Assembly (NCBI RefSeq): GCF_946222605.1
Contig: NZ_CAMIIE010000015.1
Span: 5,494-69,493 of the forward strand
DNA from: an uncultured Acidocella sp.
GTDB taxonomy: Bacteria > Pseudomonadota > Alphaproteobacteria > Acetobacterales > Acetobacteraceae
DNA length: 64,000 nucleotides
Direction of reading: 5' to 3'
Shown here one piece after another: positions 1 to 9,500 of the stretch. Numbering within the stretch: position 1 is the first letter of the stretch; each line of letters starts with the position of its first letter. The notes below the pieces were generated by a model that saw nothing but the letters and a program-made list of their open reading frames with translations, did not search any database and had not been told where the DNA came from. The translations under genes were made by a program, and so were the position numbers.

Positions 1-710
1 TGCGCGGCCAGCGCGGGCGCTGGCCGGTTTGCATCCAGAAGGGCGCACTCGGCATGGGCCTGCCGTCGCGCGATCTGTTCGTCTCCCCGGGCCATTCCTT
101 GCTGCTGGGCGGGGTGCTGGTGCTGGCCGAGGCGCTGATCAACGGTGTCACCATCACCCAGCCGGAGCCGACAGAGGCGGTCGAGTATGTCCTGCCGGAG
201 TTTGAGCGTCACGATTGCCTGCTGGCGGAAAGCGTCTGGGCCGAGAGCTTTGCCGACGGGCCGGAGCTGCGCGCGCAGTTTGACAATGTCGCGGCGTTTC
301 TGACGGCCAATCCGGGCTGGCAGGCGCCGCCCGCGCTCAGCCTGTGCGCCCCGCGCTTCCTCTCCGGCCCCAGCCTGGCCGCCGCGCTGCGCCCCTTGCT
401 GCCGCCGCCGCCGGGCTTCGGGGCGCTGCGTGGGTGTATCGACATTGCCGATGGGCGCATGGTCACCGGTTGGGCGCAGGATATCGCCTCACCGCTCTGG
501 CCGCAGACGCTGGAGATCTATGCCGGGCGAACCAGACTCGGCACGGTGCTGGCCTGCGACCATCGGCCGGATCTCGAACAAGCCGGCATCGGCATCGGCC
601 GCGCCGGTTTCAGCTTCAGCGCGCCGCGCCGTTATCACCCGGCGCGCTTGCGCATTTCCCGTGTGGGGGACGGCGCCTTGCTCCCCGTTGCGGGGCGCCG
701 CGCCGCCTGA
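1..710 (+). CDS. Hint-domain protein, C-terminal part (5' end outside window)
   Basis: The open frame runs in from the left edge (codons from base 3), so the gene start is missing. The first visible residues, WPVCIQKGALGMGLPSRDLF followed by VSPGHSLLLGGVLV, match the core of the Hint_2 (hedgehog/intein-like) domain, where 'SPDHALL' normally precedes a conserved vicinal region; here the usual D is G. In this family the domain sits near the C-terminus of large secreted or beta-roll proteins of alphaproteobacteria and is thought to self-process. A C-terminal tail of about 120 residues follows with no recognised domain. An internal ATG at 54 would cut the domain in half, so it is not the start. 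Family call is firm; substrate and export are unknown. Confidence 0.75.
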   Translation, partial: RGQRGRWPVCIQKGALGMGLPSRDLFVSPGHSLLLGGVLVLAEALINGVTITQPEPTEAVEYVLPEFERHDCLLAESVWAESFADGPELRAQFDNVAAFLTANPGWQAPPALSLCAPRFLSGPSLAAALRPLLPPPPGFGALRGCIDIADGRMVTGWAQDIASPLWPQTLEIYAGRTRLGTVLACDHRPDLEQAGIGIGRAGFSFSAPRRYHPARLRISRVGDGALLPVAGRRAA

Positions 711-950
711 TCAGCCCTTCACATCCGTATGCGGGCGGTCGATGCCCAGGGCTTCCTCGGTGTGCCAGGCGCCGTCCTCGCTCTGATACTGGATCAGCCT
801 GGTCTCGCCAGGCACCCGCTGCTCCTGCGCGGCGCGGCGCGCGGCCTTCAACGCCGCCTCGCGGGTCTTAAAGCTTTCGGAAAAGCTGCCATCCAGCGTG
901 TAGGCGAAGCCGCCATCGTGCGGGACGATCCTGTAATGCGCGGTGCTCAT
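711..950 (-). CDS. DUF2188-type small protein
   Basis: A 79-residue protein, MSTAHYRIVPHDGGFAY..., with the compact pattern of DUF2188: a short beta hairpin, 'F.T.EAAL.AARRAA', then an 'I.YQSEDGAWHTEE' strand. The ATG at 950 was chosen because an AAAGGAG lies 7 bases upstream; an in-frame ATG 8 codons earlier has none. The function of the family is unknown. It lies 33 bp downstream of the acetyltransferase on the same strand, so it may be the last gene of that transcript. Its stop is directly adjacent to the end of the convergent Hint-domain gene. Confidence 0.7.
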   Translation of the reverse strand: MSTAHYRIVPHDGGFAYTLDGSFSESFKTREAALKAARRAAQEQRVPGETRLIQYQSEDGAWHTEEALGIDRPHTDVKG

Positions 951-983
951 GCGGGCACTCCTTTCAGCTCTCAATATAAGGCG

Positions 984-2012
984 TCATCGAAGCCGCGCCA
1001 TGGCCAGTGAGTCGGCATAGGCGCCGCCCCGGAAAATATCCGCGGCGAAACGCCCCTCCACCTCGAAGCCGAATGATTCATAAAGCCGGATCGCATGTTC
1101 CTGGTCCGCCAGCACCGCCAATGCGACGCGGCTGAGCCCCAGCCAGCAATCCGCCAGCTCCAGCACCGCCGAGAGCAAGGCGCGCCCGATGCCCTGGCCC
1201 TGATACGCGTCATGCACGAGCAGCGACTCCACCGTGCCGGCATGCAGATGGCGCCCCCGCCCCGGTGTCAGCACCGCCAGCCCCGCCACCACCTCGCCGG
1301 ACAGGGCGAGGATGGCATGCGCCCCGCTCTCCGGCGTAACCAGATGCGCCACATCCCGCGGCGTCATGAATGGCCGTCCGGTGGTGCCAAAGCAGATGCC
1401 GGGCAGGCTGCATAAGGCGGCCAGGCCCGGCAGGTCATCCGGCATCGGCGCGCGCAGGCTGAAGGGGGCGCGCGGCGCCTGGGGCGGGCGCGGCGGCGGC
1501 GGGCTGGCATCGCGCGGCAGGCCTTGGCGCAGCCGCCCCATCGCCAGCGCGTCGCGCAGCACGCCCTCCTGCATCGCCTCATGGCGCAGAACCGCCTCGG
1601 TGATGAAGCCGAAGCGCTTATAAAGGGCGATCGCGGCCGCGTTGTTGGCGAAGACCGTCAGCTCGATCTTGTGCAGATTGAGCCAGTGATCCGCGAGGTC
1701 CAGCAGCGCCGCCAGCAAGGCGCTGCCGATGCCCTGGCGCTGCGCGGTTTCGTCCACCATGATCCCCAGCGTCGCCGCATAAGCCCGCCTCGGGTTGGTC
1801 TCGCGGCGCAGGCTGGCCTGGCCCAGCACCGCGCCATCCGGCCCGCAGGCCACCAGACTCGCATGTATGCCCGCTTTGTCGACCAGCACGGCTTGCGTCC
1901 GGGCCAGGCTGGTGAAGGGCAGGGCGCTGGTGAAGCGGCGCACGCCGGGCTGGTTATAGATGCGGTTGAGCGCGACGGCATCATCCGCGCAGGCGGGGCG
2001 GATGCTGATCAT
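984..2012 (-). CDS. Tandem GNAT N-acetyltransferase
   Basis: A 342-residue protein with two GNAT domains in series, about residues 1-165 and 185-342, joined by a proline-rich linker. Each has the acetyl-CoA pyrophosphate-binding motif A: QRQGIGSALL near residue 91 and YQGQGIGRALL near residue 265. Both are followed by the late GNAT pattern 'A..LY..FGF' (ALYKRFGF, RLYESFGF). GNAT enzymes transfer an acetyl group from acetyl-CoA to an amine; the acceptor here cannot be told. The start ATG at 2012 overlaps the stop of the upstream small ORF (ATGA), with GAGGAGG just upstream, so the two are translationally coupled. The two domains look like an internal duplication that has diverged. Confidence 0.85.
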   Translation of the reverse strand: MISIRPACADDAVALNRIYNQPGVRRFTSALPFTSLARTQAVLVDKAGIHASLVACGPDGAVLGQASLRRETNPRRAYAATLGIMVDETAQRQGIGSALLAALLDLADHWLNLHKIELTVFANNAAAIALYKRFGFITEAVLRHEAMQEGVLRDALAMGRLRQGLPRDASPPPPRPPQAPRAPFSLRAPMPDDLPGLAALCSLPGICFGTTGRPFMTPRDVAHLVTPESGAHAILALSGEVVAGLAVLTPGRGRHLHAGTVESLLVHDAYQGQGIGRALLSAVLELADCWLGLSRVALAVLADQEHAIRLYESFGFEVEGRFAADIFRGGAYADSLAMARLR

Positions 2013-2197
2013 GGCATCGCCTCCTCGGCACAGGCCGCTATCTGCGCCTTGCCGCCTTCGATCACCACCGGGCGGAAGCCGCGCGGCGGCGGCGCGGCCG
2101 GCCGGCGCGCCAGCATGCGCGCCCGCGCGGTGGCCGCGGCAAAGCCGAGCGCGGCGGCACAGAGGGACAGAAACGGCAGCCAGGCCAGGGGCGACAT
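2009..2197 (-). CDS. Small membrane-anchored hypothetical protein
   Basis: A 62-residue protein: one hydrophobic segment at residues 3-22 (LAWLPFLSLCAAALGFAAAT), then an Arg/Pro-rich stretch and a short acidic tail. AGAGGAG lies 7 bases before the ATG at 2197. Its TGA overlaps the ATG of the GNAT gene, which argues that it is translated. I do not recognise a family. It is the first structural gene after the attenuator-like leader at 2222-2385. Confidence 0.55.
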   Translation of the reverse strand: MSPLAWLPFLSLCAAALGFAAATARARMLARRPAAPPPRGFRPVVIEGGKAQIAACAEEAMP

Positions 2198-2221
2198 GGA
2201 AAAGCTCCTCTTGGGTTGGGA

Positions 2222-2385
2222 GGCGGGGCGTTTTCCAGAAAAAACCCCGCCTTGCGTGTGGGCGGGGGGGGTGACGGTCGGGGGTGGGAAGCCCGCTAAC
2301 CTTGCCGCGCCCGCGCGCGCATACGCACGCCGCCAATAATATTGGCGGCTACGATGGTCATCGCACGGGAGAGTGGTTGCGTCAT
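2222..2385 (-). promoter_or_regulatory. Attenuator-like leader with a short leader ORF and terminator
   Basis: On the minus strand a 29-codon frame (ATG 2385, alternative ATG 2361, stop 2296-2298) contains MTIVAANIIGGV and an Arg-rich end RMRARARQG. A perfect 9-bp inverted repeat (GCCGCCAAT / ATTGGCGGC, 2329-2349 region) folds inside that frame around two ATT codons. Directly after it comes a terminator: CCCCGCC (2267-2261), a 9-base loop, GGCGGGG (2251-2245) and six T. A second CCCCGCC at 2228-2222 could pair with the same GGCGGGG and break the terminator. This is the layout of ribosome-mediated attenuation, but no ribosome binding site is obvious before either ATG, and the downstream genes are not amino-acid biosynthesis genes. 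Confidence 0.4.
2239..2267 (-). terminator. Intrinsic terminator in the leader
   Basis: On the minus strand a 7-bp stem CCCCGCC/GGCGGGG with a 9-base loop is followed by TTTTTT. It lies upstream of the small ORF and GNAT gene rather than after a gene, so it would end a leader transcript. Confidence 0.6.
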
Positions 2386-2502
2386 GGGATCTGACGCTAA
2401 CGAGGAAATCATGTTTTGCCAAGCTCCTATTCGCAAGCGCCTCTTGTGCCGCCCGGCTTTCGGGGCCTTTTCTAGGGCGGACGCAAAACGCAAGGAGTGG
2501 CG

Positions 2503-3195
2503 ATGGCCGCGAAGCCGGAAAGAAAGCAGGTGCTCATCGTCGGCGCCTCGCGGGGGTTGGGGCTGGGATTGACCAAGGAGTTTCTGCGCCGGGGCTATCA
2601 TGTCACCGCCACGGTGCGCGCCGCGATTCACGGCGCCGGGCTGGAGGAGTATTACCAGCAGCTCACGCTCGATACGCTGGACATCAACAACCCGAATATG
2701 GCCGATGCGTTTCTGGCGCGGATGAAGGGCCATGTGTTCGACATCGTGGTGCTGAATGCCGGCATTTACGGTCCGCGCGACAAGGGGCTGGACGAGGTCA
2801 CCGCCGAGGAAATCACGCATCTGATGATGACCAACGCCATCGCGCCGCTGCGCCTGGCGGAGCGTCTGGCGCTGCTGCTGAAGCCCGAGACCGGGGTGCT
2901 GGCCTTCATGTCCTCGGCGCTGGGCAGTTTGGAGCTGAACGCCAACGATGCCAGCCCGCTTTATGCCGCCAGCAAGGCGATGCTGAACCGGCTCAGCCGC
3001 GCCTTCGCCGCCGCGCATGAATATCTCACCATCGTCAATCTGCATCCGGGCTGGGTGCGCACGGATATGGGAGGCGAGACCGCGCCCCTGGATGTCGAGA
3101 CCTCGGCCAAGGGCATGGCGGATGTGCTGGAATCACGCGCCGGCAGCGGCGGGCACGAATTCCTGGATTATCGCGGCAAGATCGTACCCTGGTAG
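2503..3195 (+). CDS. Short-chain dehydrogenase/reductase (SDR)
   Basis: A 230-residue classical SDR. The Rossmann nucleotide loop reads VGASRGLGLG near residue 14, the structural NAG motif is at 'LNAGIYG', the catalytic Ser is in 'FMSSALGS' and the catalytic pair in YAASK. It should oxidise or reduce a carbonyl or alcohol with NAD(P)(H); the substrate is not predictable, and it resembles the C-factor-like subgroup in having a short C-terminus. The ATG at 2503 has AAGGAG 6 bases upstream; a GTG two codons earlier overlaps that site and is less likely. It is divergent from the leader at 2385. Confidence 0.85.
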   Translation: MAAKPERKQVLIVGASRGLGLGLTKEFLRRGYHVTATVRAAIHGAGLEEYYQQLTLDTLDINNPNMADAFLARMKGHVFDIVVLNAGIYGPRDKGLDEVTAEEITHLMMTNAIAPLRLAERLALLLKPETGVLAFMSSALGSLELNANDASPLYAASKAMLNRLSRAFAAAHEYLTIVNLHPGWVRTDMGGETAPLDVETSAKGMADVLESRAGSGGHEFLDYRGKIVPW

Positions 3196-3242
3196 GGCCG
3201 GGCGCGGTTGGTTTCGGCGCGAAACCTTGCTAGATCGCCGCG

Positions 3243-4811
3243 ATGGACCAGGCCCTTCCCCAGAGCGAGAGCATCTCCGGCATTCCGCCGCGCCGCACCT
3301 TCGCGATCATCTCCCACCCGGACGCCGGCAAGACCACGCTGACCGAGAAGCTGCTGCTGTTCGGCGGCGCGATCCGCGAGGCGGGGATGGTGAAGGCGCG
3401 CCAGGACCGCCGCCAGACCCGCTCGGACTGGATGAAGATCGAGCGCCAGCGCGGTATTTCCGTGACCTCCTCGGTGATGACCTTCGAGTTTGGCGGGGCG
3501 GTGTTCAACCTGCTGGACACGCCAGGCCATGAGGATTTCTCCGAGGATACCTACCGGACGCTGACGGCGGTGGACAGCGCGGTGATGGTGATCGACGCCG
3601 CCAAGGGCATCGAGCTGCAGACCAAGAAATTGTTCGAGGTCTGCCGGCTGCGCAACATCCCGATCACCACCTTCATCAACAAGATCGACCGCGAGAGCCA
3701 GAACCCGTTCGCGCTGCTCGATGAGATCGCCGATACGCTGCAGCTGGATATCTGCCCGATGGTCTGGCCGATCGGCTCGGGCGGGCTGTTCAAGGGCTGT
3801 TATAATCTGGGCAATGACCAGCTGGTCTCCGCGAAGAAGCCGGGCGAGGACGGGCCGGCGCAGAGCTTCGCCATCCCCGCCGACCAGCAGGCGCAGCTGG
3901 ATGAGGATGTGGAGCTGATCCGCGCCGCCTATCCGGCCTTCGATGCACAATCCTACGAGGAAGGGCATCTCACCCCGGTCTATTTCGGCTCGGCCTTGAA
4001 GGATTATTCGGTGCGCGAGCTGCTGGAAGGGCTGGTCGCCAACGCCCCGCCGCCGCAGCCCCGGGCCACGGATGTGCGCGAGGTGGCGCCCGAGGAGAAG
4101 CCGGTGACCGGCTTCGTGTTCAAGGTGCAGGCGAATATGGACCCGCAGCACCGCGACCGGATTGCCTTCACCCGCATCTGCTCAGGCAAGTTTACCCGCG
4201 GCATGAAGCTGAACCATTCGCGCACCGGTAAGCCGATGGCGATCCAGGCGCCGATCTTCTTCTTCGCCCAGGACCGCTCGCTGGCGGAGGAAGCCTTCCC
4301 CGGCGACATTATCGGTATTCCCAACCATGGCACGCTGCGGGTGGGCGACACGCTGACCGAGGGCGAGAAGCTGCGCTTCACCGGCATTCCGGATTTCGCT
4401 CCGGAAATCCTGCGCCGTGTGCGCCTGGCCGACCCGATGAAGGCCAAGCAGATGCGCAAGGCGCTGGAGGATCTGGCGGAGGAAGGTGTCACCCAGGTGT
4501 TCCGGCCGATGACCGGGGCGGACTGGATCGTCGGCGTCGTCGGCATGCTGCAGCTGGACGTGCTCTCAAGCCGCATCGAGCAGGAATATAACGTGCCGAT
4601 CGGCTTCGACCCGGCGCCGTTCGATACCGCCCGCTGGATCTTCTCACAGGACAGCGCCCGGCTGAAATTCTTCATCGAGGTGAATAAGAGCGCGATGAGC
4701 GAGGACCGGGACGGCGCGCCGGTTTACATGGTGCGCAACGCCTGGGAGCTGAACCGGATGAAGGAAAACTTCCCGGAGCTCACCTTCTCGGCGACGCGTG
4801 AGCGCACTTAA
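3243..4811 (+). CDS. prfC: Peptide chain release factor 3
   Basis: A 522-residue translational GTPase, normal length for RF3. G1 is SHPDAGKTT (residues 22-30), the switch-II G3 is DTPGHEDFSEDTYRTL, and G4 is NKIDRE. The C-terminal part holds 'PIGFDPAPFDTARWI', typical of RF3 rather than EF-G. RF3 removes RF1/RF2 from the ribosome after peptide release. It ends 3 bases before the DUF2079 gene. Confidence 0.97.
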   Translation: MDQALPQSESISGIPPRRTFAIISHPDAGKTTLTEKLLLFGGAIREAGMVKARQDRRQTRSDWMKIERQRGISVTSSVMTFEFGGAVFNLLDTPGHEDFSEDTYRTLTAVDSAVMVIDAAKGIELQTKKLFEVCRLRNIPITTFINKIDRESQNPFALLDEIADTLQLDICPMVWPIGSGGLFKGCYNLGNDQLVSAKKPGEDGPAQSFAIPADQQAQLDEDVELIRAAYPAFDAQSYEEGHLTPVYFGSALKDYSVRELLEGLVANAPPPQPRATDVREVAPEEKPVTGFVFKVQANMDPQHRDRIAFTRICSGKFTRGMKLNHSRTGKPMAIQAPIFFFAQDRSLAEEAFPGDIIGIPNHGTLRVGDTLTEGEKLRFTGIPDFAPEILRRVRLADPMKAKQMRKALEDLAEEGVTQVFRPMTGADWIVGVVGMLQLDVLSSRIEQEYNVPIGFDPAPFDTARWIFSQDSARLKFFIEVNKSAMSEDRDGAPVYMVRNAWELNRMKENFPELTFSATRERT

Positions 4812-4813
4812 AG

Positions 4814-6292
4814 GTGGCGAGAGTGCTGCGATGGGGGCTGCCGATCGCGGTTGTCCTTATCCCCGCTTACGCATTTTTCTCGCTCGGCCTGCGAAGTTTC
4901 TATATTAACGGCGCCTGGTGGGGGGATGCCGGCATGCTCGCCCCGGCCATGTGGCATAATGGCTGGGGGCTTACATTGCCCTTGGTATGGCGCGGCGACA
5001 GTTTTCTCGCCACCCATATGGCGCTGGTTTTCTGGCTCACCTCGGGCCTCTCCTGGCTGCTGCCGGTCACAAGCGAACAGTTCTTTTCCTTGTTTTTGGG
5101 GGGCGTCCAGGGAGGAATGGCTCTGGCGGTGTACGCGCTGCTGCGCGGCATGCCGATGCGGCGCTGGTCTGCTGCCGGATTGGCGGTCCTGTTCGCGTTC
5201 AACGGGATGGTACTGGCCGCAAGCTGCAATCCGCATTTCGAGCTGCTCATCGTGGCCAGCGGCATCGCATTTCTCACCTGCCTGCTGCACGGGCGCCACG
5301 GGGCGGCGCTATGTTTCTTCGCGCTCTGCCTGAGCACCCGCGAGGATGCCGGCGTTCATCTTGGGTTGCTGCTGGCCTGCGGCATCTGGGCGCTGCGTAT
5401 GCAGGGGGTGGCGTGGGACAGGCTGCGCCCGCTCGCCGGTTACGCGGTGGCCGCACTGGGCTGGAGTGCTTCTATTCTCGCCATTCAGCACGCCATCTTC
5501 CCAAACGCGGCGGCGCTGGACGATGTTTATCTCGGCCATGGCGGCTTTCCGCCCGTGAGTCTGGTAACGATCGCCACGCGCCTCACATTCTGGCTAATCT
5601 ACCGGCTCTATCTCGTGCTGCCGATCGTCGCGGCGGTCATCCTGGCGGAGCGCTGGCGGGCCCCTTCCATTGTGGCCGGCTTCATATCCTGCCTGCCCTG
5701 GCTGGCCCTGAATCTGTTGGCCAGCAGCCCCTTTGCTGGAACGCTCTGTAATTATTATCCGTTTCCGTTGGTGTTCGGGATGGCATGGCCATTGCTCGGC
5801 CACGGGTTCGCGCTCCGCTTTCAGGCGCGCAACGTCACCACGCCGGTTCAGGCCAAACGCGCCTTTGTGACCATCCTGCTTTGCTCCTTTGTCGGGCTTT
5901 GGGGGATGCAAAATCCGCAAAATTTGCGTTTCCCGCGGGAATTCCTTTCGCCGCCCAGCTTGGCGATGCAGGCGCGTACCAACCGGGCGATTGAGTTGGT
6001 GAGCCAGGCGAAGCTGGGGCGGGTGGTGGCGGATGGCGCGGTGGTCGCCCTGGCGCCGGGGCGATTTCAGCGCTCGCAAATCCTTTGGGGGCCACAGCCG
6101 CCACTGCCCGATACGGTGATTTTCTTCGCCCATGGGCAGGGTACCGCGCCGGCGCTGGCGCTGGCTTCGCAGGCCGGGTTGAAAGTGTTTTCGCAGATCC
6201 CGGGCACCCGGCTTCGAATTGCCTCCAAAGAGACCTTGAGTGTCCCGGGCCTGCGATTGGTACAATGGGCACCACCAAACGCCGCGTATTGA
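4814..6292 (+). CDS. DUF2079 polytopic membrane protein
   Basis: A 492-residue integral membrane protein with about ten hydrophobic segments. 'CNPHFELLIVASG' and 'LSTREDAGVHLG' match the conserved HFE and RED signatures of DUF2079, a family related to GT-C glycosyltransferases with unproven activity. The likely start is GTG 4814, two bases after the prfC stop; GTG 4823 is possible, and the ATG at 4829 is out of frame. The C-terminal 130 residues are soluble and probably periplasmic. Codon use is slightly less GC-biased than its neighbours. Confidence 0.75.
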   Translation: MARVLRWGLPIAVVLIPAYAFFSLGLRSFYINGAWWGDAGMLAPAMWHNGWGLTLPLVWRGDSFLATHMALVFWLTSGLSWLLPVTSEQFFSLFLGGVQGGMALAVYALLRGMPMRRWSAAGLAVLFAFNGMVLAASCNPHFELLIVASGIAFLTCLLHGRHGAALCFFALCLSTREDAGVHLGLLLACGIWALRMQGVAWDRLRPLAGYAVAALGWSASILAIQHAIFPNAAALDDVYLGHGGFPPVSLVTIATRLTFWLIYRLYLVLPIVAAVILAERWRAPSIVAGFISCLPWLALNLLASSPFAGTLCNYYPFPLVFGMAWPLLGHGFALRFQARNVTTPVQAKRAFVTILLCSFVGLWGMQNPQNLRFPREFLSPPSLAMQARTNRAIELVSQAKLGRVVADGAVVALAPGRFQRSQILWGPQPPLPDTVIFFAHGQGTAPALALASQAGLKVFSQIPGTRLRIASKETLSVPGLRLVQWAPPNAAY

Positions 6293-6329
6293 GGGATGTG
6301 TTATCTGCCGCTTGAGGCCGTGCGGCTTT

Positions 6330-6420
6330 GGAGCTTCACGCTTTTTGCCTGAAGCTCTGACTTTCCTTTATTTTGGCGCGCAATTTCATGTGTTTATCTT
6401 GACGCTGTCGTGTCAACCTA
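6330..6420 (+). repeat. Composite two-hairpin repeat, copy A (degraded)
   Basis: Hairpin 1 is imperfect (GAGCTTCACGC / GCCTGAAGCTC, 6331-6357). It is followed by the linker TTTTGGCGCGCAATTTC and the left half of hairpin 2 (ATGTGTTTATCTTGACGC), whose right arm breaks off after GTGTCAACCTA. Same order as copies B and C. Confidence 0.7.
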
Positions 6421-6426
6421 GAGCAA

Positions 6427-6522
6427 TATGTGTTTAGGTTGACGCGCCAGCGTCAAGATAAACACATGAAATTGCTCGCTAAAACAAAATTTAGAGCATC
6501 AAGCTAAAAGCTTGATGCTCTA
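6427..6522 (-). repeat. Composite two-hairpin repeat, copy B
   Basis: Inverted relative to copy A. Hairpin 2 spans 6428-6467 (ATGTGTTTA...TAAACACAT arms with GTTGACGC inside). Hairpin 1 spans 6492-6522, a 14-bp perfect stem with a 3-base AAA loop. The linker GCGAGCAATTTC matches copy C exactly. Hairpin 1 also sits 14 bp after the tamB stop and may end that transcript. Confidence 0.8.
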
Positions 6523-6535
6523 AACAGATATGACT

Positions 6536-9500
6536 CTAATAATTGAACTGGTAGGTCAGCCCCACCGAGCTGCCATTGTTACCCGTGCTGTCCTGCCCCG
6601 TCGTCGTTTGCAGCTTCAGCCCCTTATAGAGATTGATCTGTACTTTCGCGGAGGTGCCGCCGCCGGAAGTGGCCTGGCTGGCGCCCACATAAACCCCCGG
6701 CGCCACGTAGCGCCCGGCCTGCACGGCGGGGTTGCCGGCGCTGTCGGAGCCTACCGAGAGCTGGTCCAGCCCCAGCGCGTTGCGCACCGAATCCACCGGG
6801 CTGAACCCCCCGCCGACACCGGTGAGCTGTGCGAGCGCCACCGCCAGCGAGGCTGCCTGGAACGGCGACAGGCTGGAGGCGCTCTGCTTAAACAGGATTT
6901 GCGAGAGGATTTCGTCAGACGGCATTGGCGGCGAGCTGGTCAGGGTGATTTTCGGCTTCGCCGCCGTGCCGCCGATCACCAGCGTCGCGGTGCCGTTGGT
7001 GCTGGTCGGCGTCGTCGCCTCAAGATCCAGCACGGGGATGAAGCCGGCGCCGTTGAAATCGATCTTGCCGGAGGTGAATTGCAGCGTCGTCCCGGTCAAC
7101 GAGAAGGTGCCGCGGATCAGGTTGAAGCCGCCGGAGGGAAGCGGATTATCCGCCGTGCCGCCGATGCGGATATTGCCCCCCAGCTCCGCGAACAGCCCGT
7201 CGCCGCGAATGAAGACCTGGTTCCTGGCGCGGACATTCAGGGCAAGGCGGATCGGCGGGGCGGGGGGCGCGGCGCTGCTGGGTTTGGGCGGCGGCGCGCT
7301 GCCATTATGGATCGGCAGATTGGCGACCGAAGGCGGCAGCGATTTCGGCAGGTTGATATTGGCCTTGAGAATATCGACCGTGCCGCCGAGCGCGGCGTTG
7401 CCCTTCAGATCGCCCTGCAGGCGCAGCGCGGCATTCAGCGTCTCGCTGACCAGATCGGAGGAAATCGGCGTGGCGTGGTCCGCGTTCAGCGAAATATCCA
7501 CCGGCAGGTTGGGCGCGCCGAGATCGACGCTGCCATGGCCGGTAATCTTGCCCTGGCCGGCGGTGGCGGACAGGCTTTGCAGTGTGATCAGCTTGTCGGC
7601 CGCGGTCACGCTGGCATTGATGGCGGTGAGGTTGAGTCCGGAGGCGATGTTCTGCACGCTGCCATCGGCCAGTCTCAACGTGCCATTGGCGCGCGGGGCC
7701 TTGGCGGTGCCGGTGATCCGCAGATTGGTGTCGATCCGTCCGCGCACCAGATTGCCGTTCGCGGCGAGGATCGGGTCGAGCAGCTTCAGGTCCAGCCGTC
7801 CGGCCACCGCCAGATTGATGGCGCCGGTGCTGGTGAAGGGGGCGGTGCCGCGGGCGGTGAGGTTCACGTCAGGCCCGGCCTTCACCGCCACATCAAGCGC
7901 GGCGCGCTGGCCTTGCAGATTGGCCTTGGCATCCAGGCTGGCGGCGGGCAGGGCGGCGGCGGGGCCGGCCTCGTCGCGCAGATTGCGGCCGGTCAGGCTG
8001 ATCTGCCCGGCGGGGGCCTTCGGCGTGCCGGAGAGCTGGGCGCTGGTGCTCAGCGTGCCGCTGAGCTTGGTGTGCATCTTCGCCAACAGCGGGTTGAGCA
8101 TCGCCAGATCGAGCTTCGCATCCAGCGCCAGCTTCATCCGCCCGGTCATTGAGAGCGGGGCGGTGCCGCGCGCGGTGATGTTCGCATCCGCCCCGGCCTG
8201 GGCCTTGATGTTCACATCGGCGCTGTCTCCTCTCAGCGTCGCGGTGCCGGTGATGGCGGCGGCGGGCAGGGCGGCGGTGGATTTGTTGATATAGCGCAGG
8301 CCGGTGGCATTCAGCGCCACCTGCCCGGCGGGGGCCTTCGGCGTGCCGCTGACATTGGCGGTGAGATTGACGATGCCGGCGGCATTCACGCTGGGCACGA
8401 AGAGCTTCGCCAGCGCCAGATCGAGATTTTTCACGCTGGCCTTGGCGTTCAGCGTCGGGGAGAGGGTGCCGTCCAGCGCGATGGCGGCCTTGCCGACGGA
8501 GAGGTCCAGATGCCGCACCGCCATGTCCGGCTTGGCTTCAATGTCGGCGGGGCCGTTGAGCCTGGCGTTCAGCCCGTGCCAATTGCCGGTCAGGCTGGCG
8601 AGATGCGCGCTCTGGGCTGGGATGTTCAGGGTTCCGGATAAAGCCAGCTTCGCCGCCGCGCCCATCAGCCGGGCGACGCTGGCATCCAGCTTCACCGCCA
8701 GCGCCTGCAGCGTGCCTTGCGCCTCCAGCGTGGCGTTGGCGGTGCCGATCGAGGGCACGCCGGAGATATTCTTGGCACTGGCCTGCATTGAGAGAGTCTG
8801 CTGGCCCTGGTCGGCGAAATCCGCCTGCAGCGCGCCGTGCAGCTTCATGCCGGTGAAATCATCGAAATCCGCGAGATGGCCCAGAGCCAGATGCGCGCTG
8901 CCGGTGGGCAGTCTGGCGCCGGCCGCCAGCGCCAGATCCGCCTGCGCGGTCAAGGATTTCCAGTCCAGCCGGGCGATTTTCAGGCTGGCGGCGCCGCTGT
9001 CCTGGCGGGCGAAGCTGGCATCGAGATTCAGGGGCGATCCGGCCAGCGTGCCGCTGCCGGTGAGGGTGCCTTGCGGCGCTTTCGGCAGATGCTGGGCGGC
9101 GAGATCGAGCTGGAACGGCCCGCTCGGTACGTTCGGCACACTGACCTGGCCGCCGATGGTGGTCTGGGTGGCGAAATCCTGCACGGTGCCGGTGACATGG
9201 CTATGCAGCTGCAGCGCGCCCTGCAGCCGTGGCAGCAGGGTTGCGAGGTCGTTGAGCTTGGCATCCGTGGTCAGGTCGAGCTGCTGCTTGTCCAGTACGC
9301 CATGGCCGCTGATCCGCGCGTGCGGGGCATCCAGCAAGAGCTGGCCGATGGTGACCTTGTTGCCCTGCAGGCTGGCCAGCAGCGAGAGATGCGTCTCGCC
9401 ATTCAGGAACTTGTCCAGCCCGGCGGGGGACTGGCTGAGGGCAACATCGCCTTGCAGCGCCAGCGTCGCGCCATCCTGCCTGGCGGTCGGCTCCACCACC

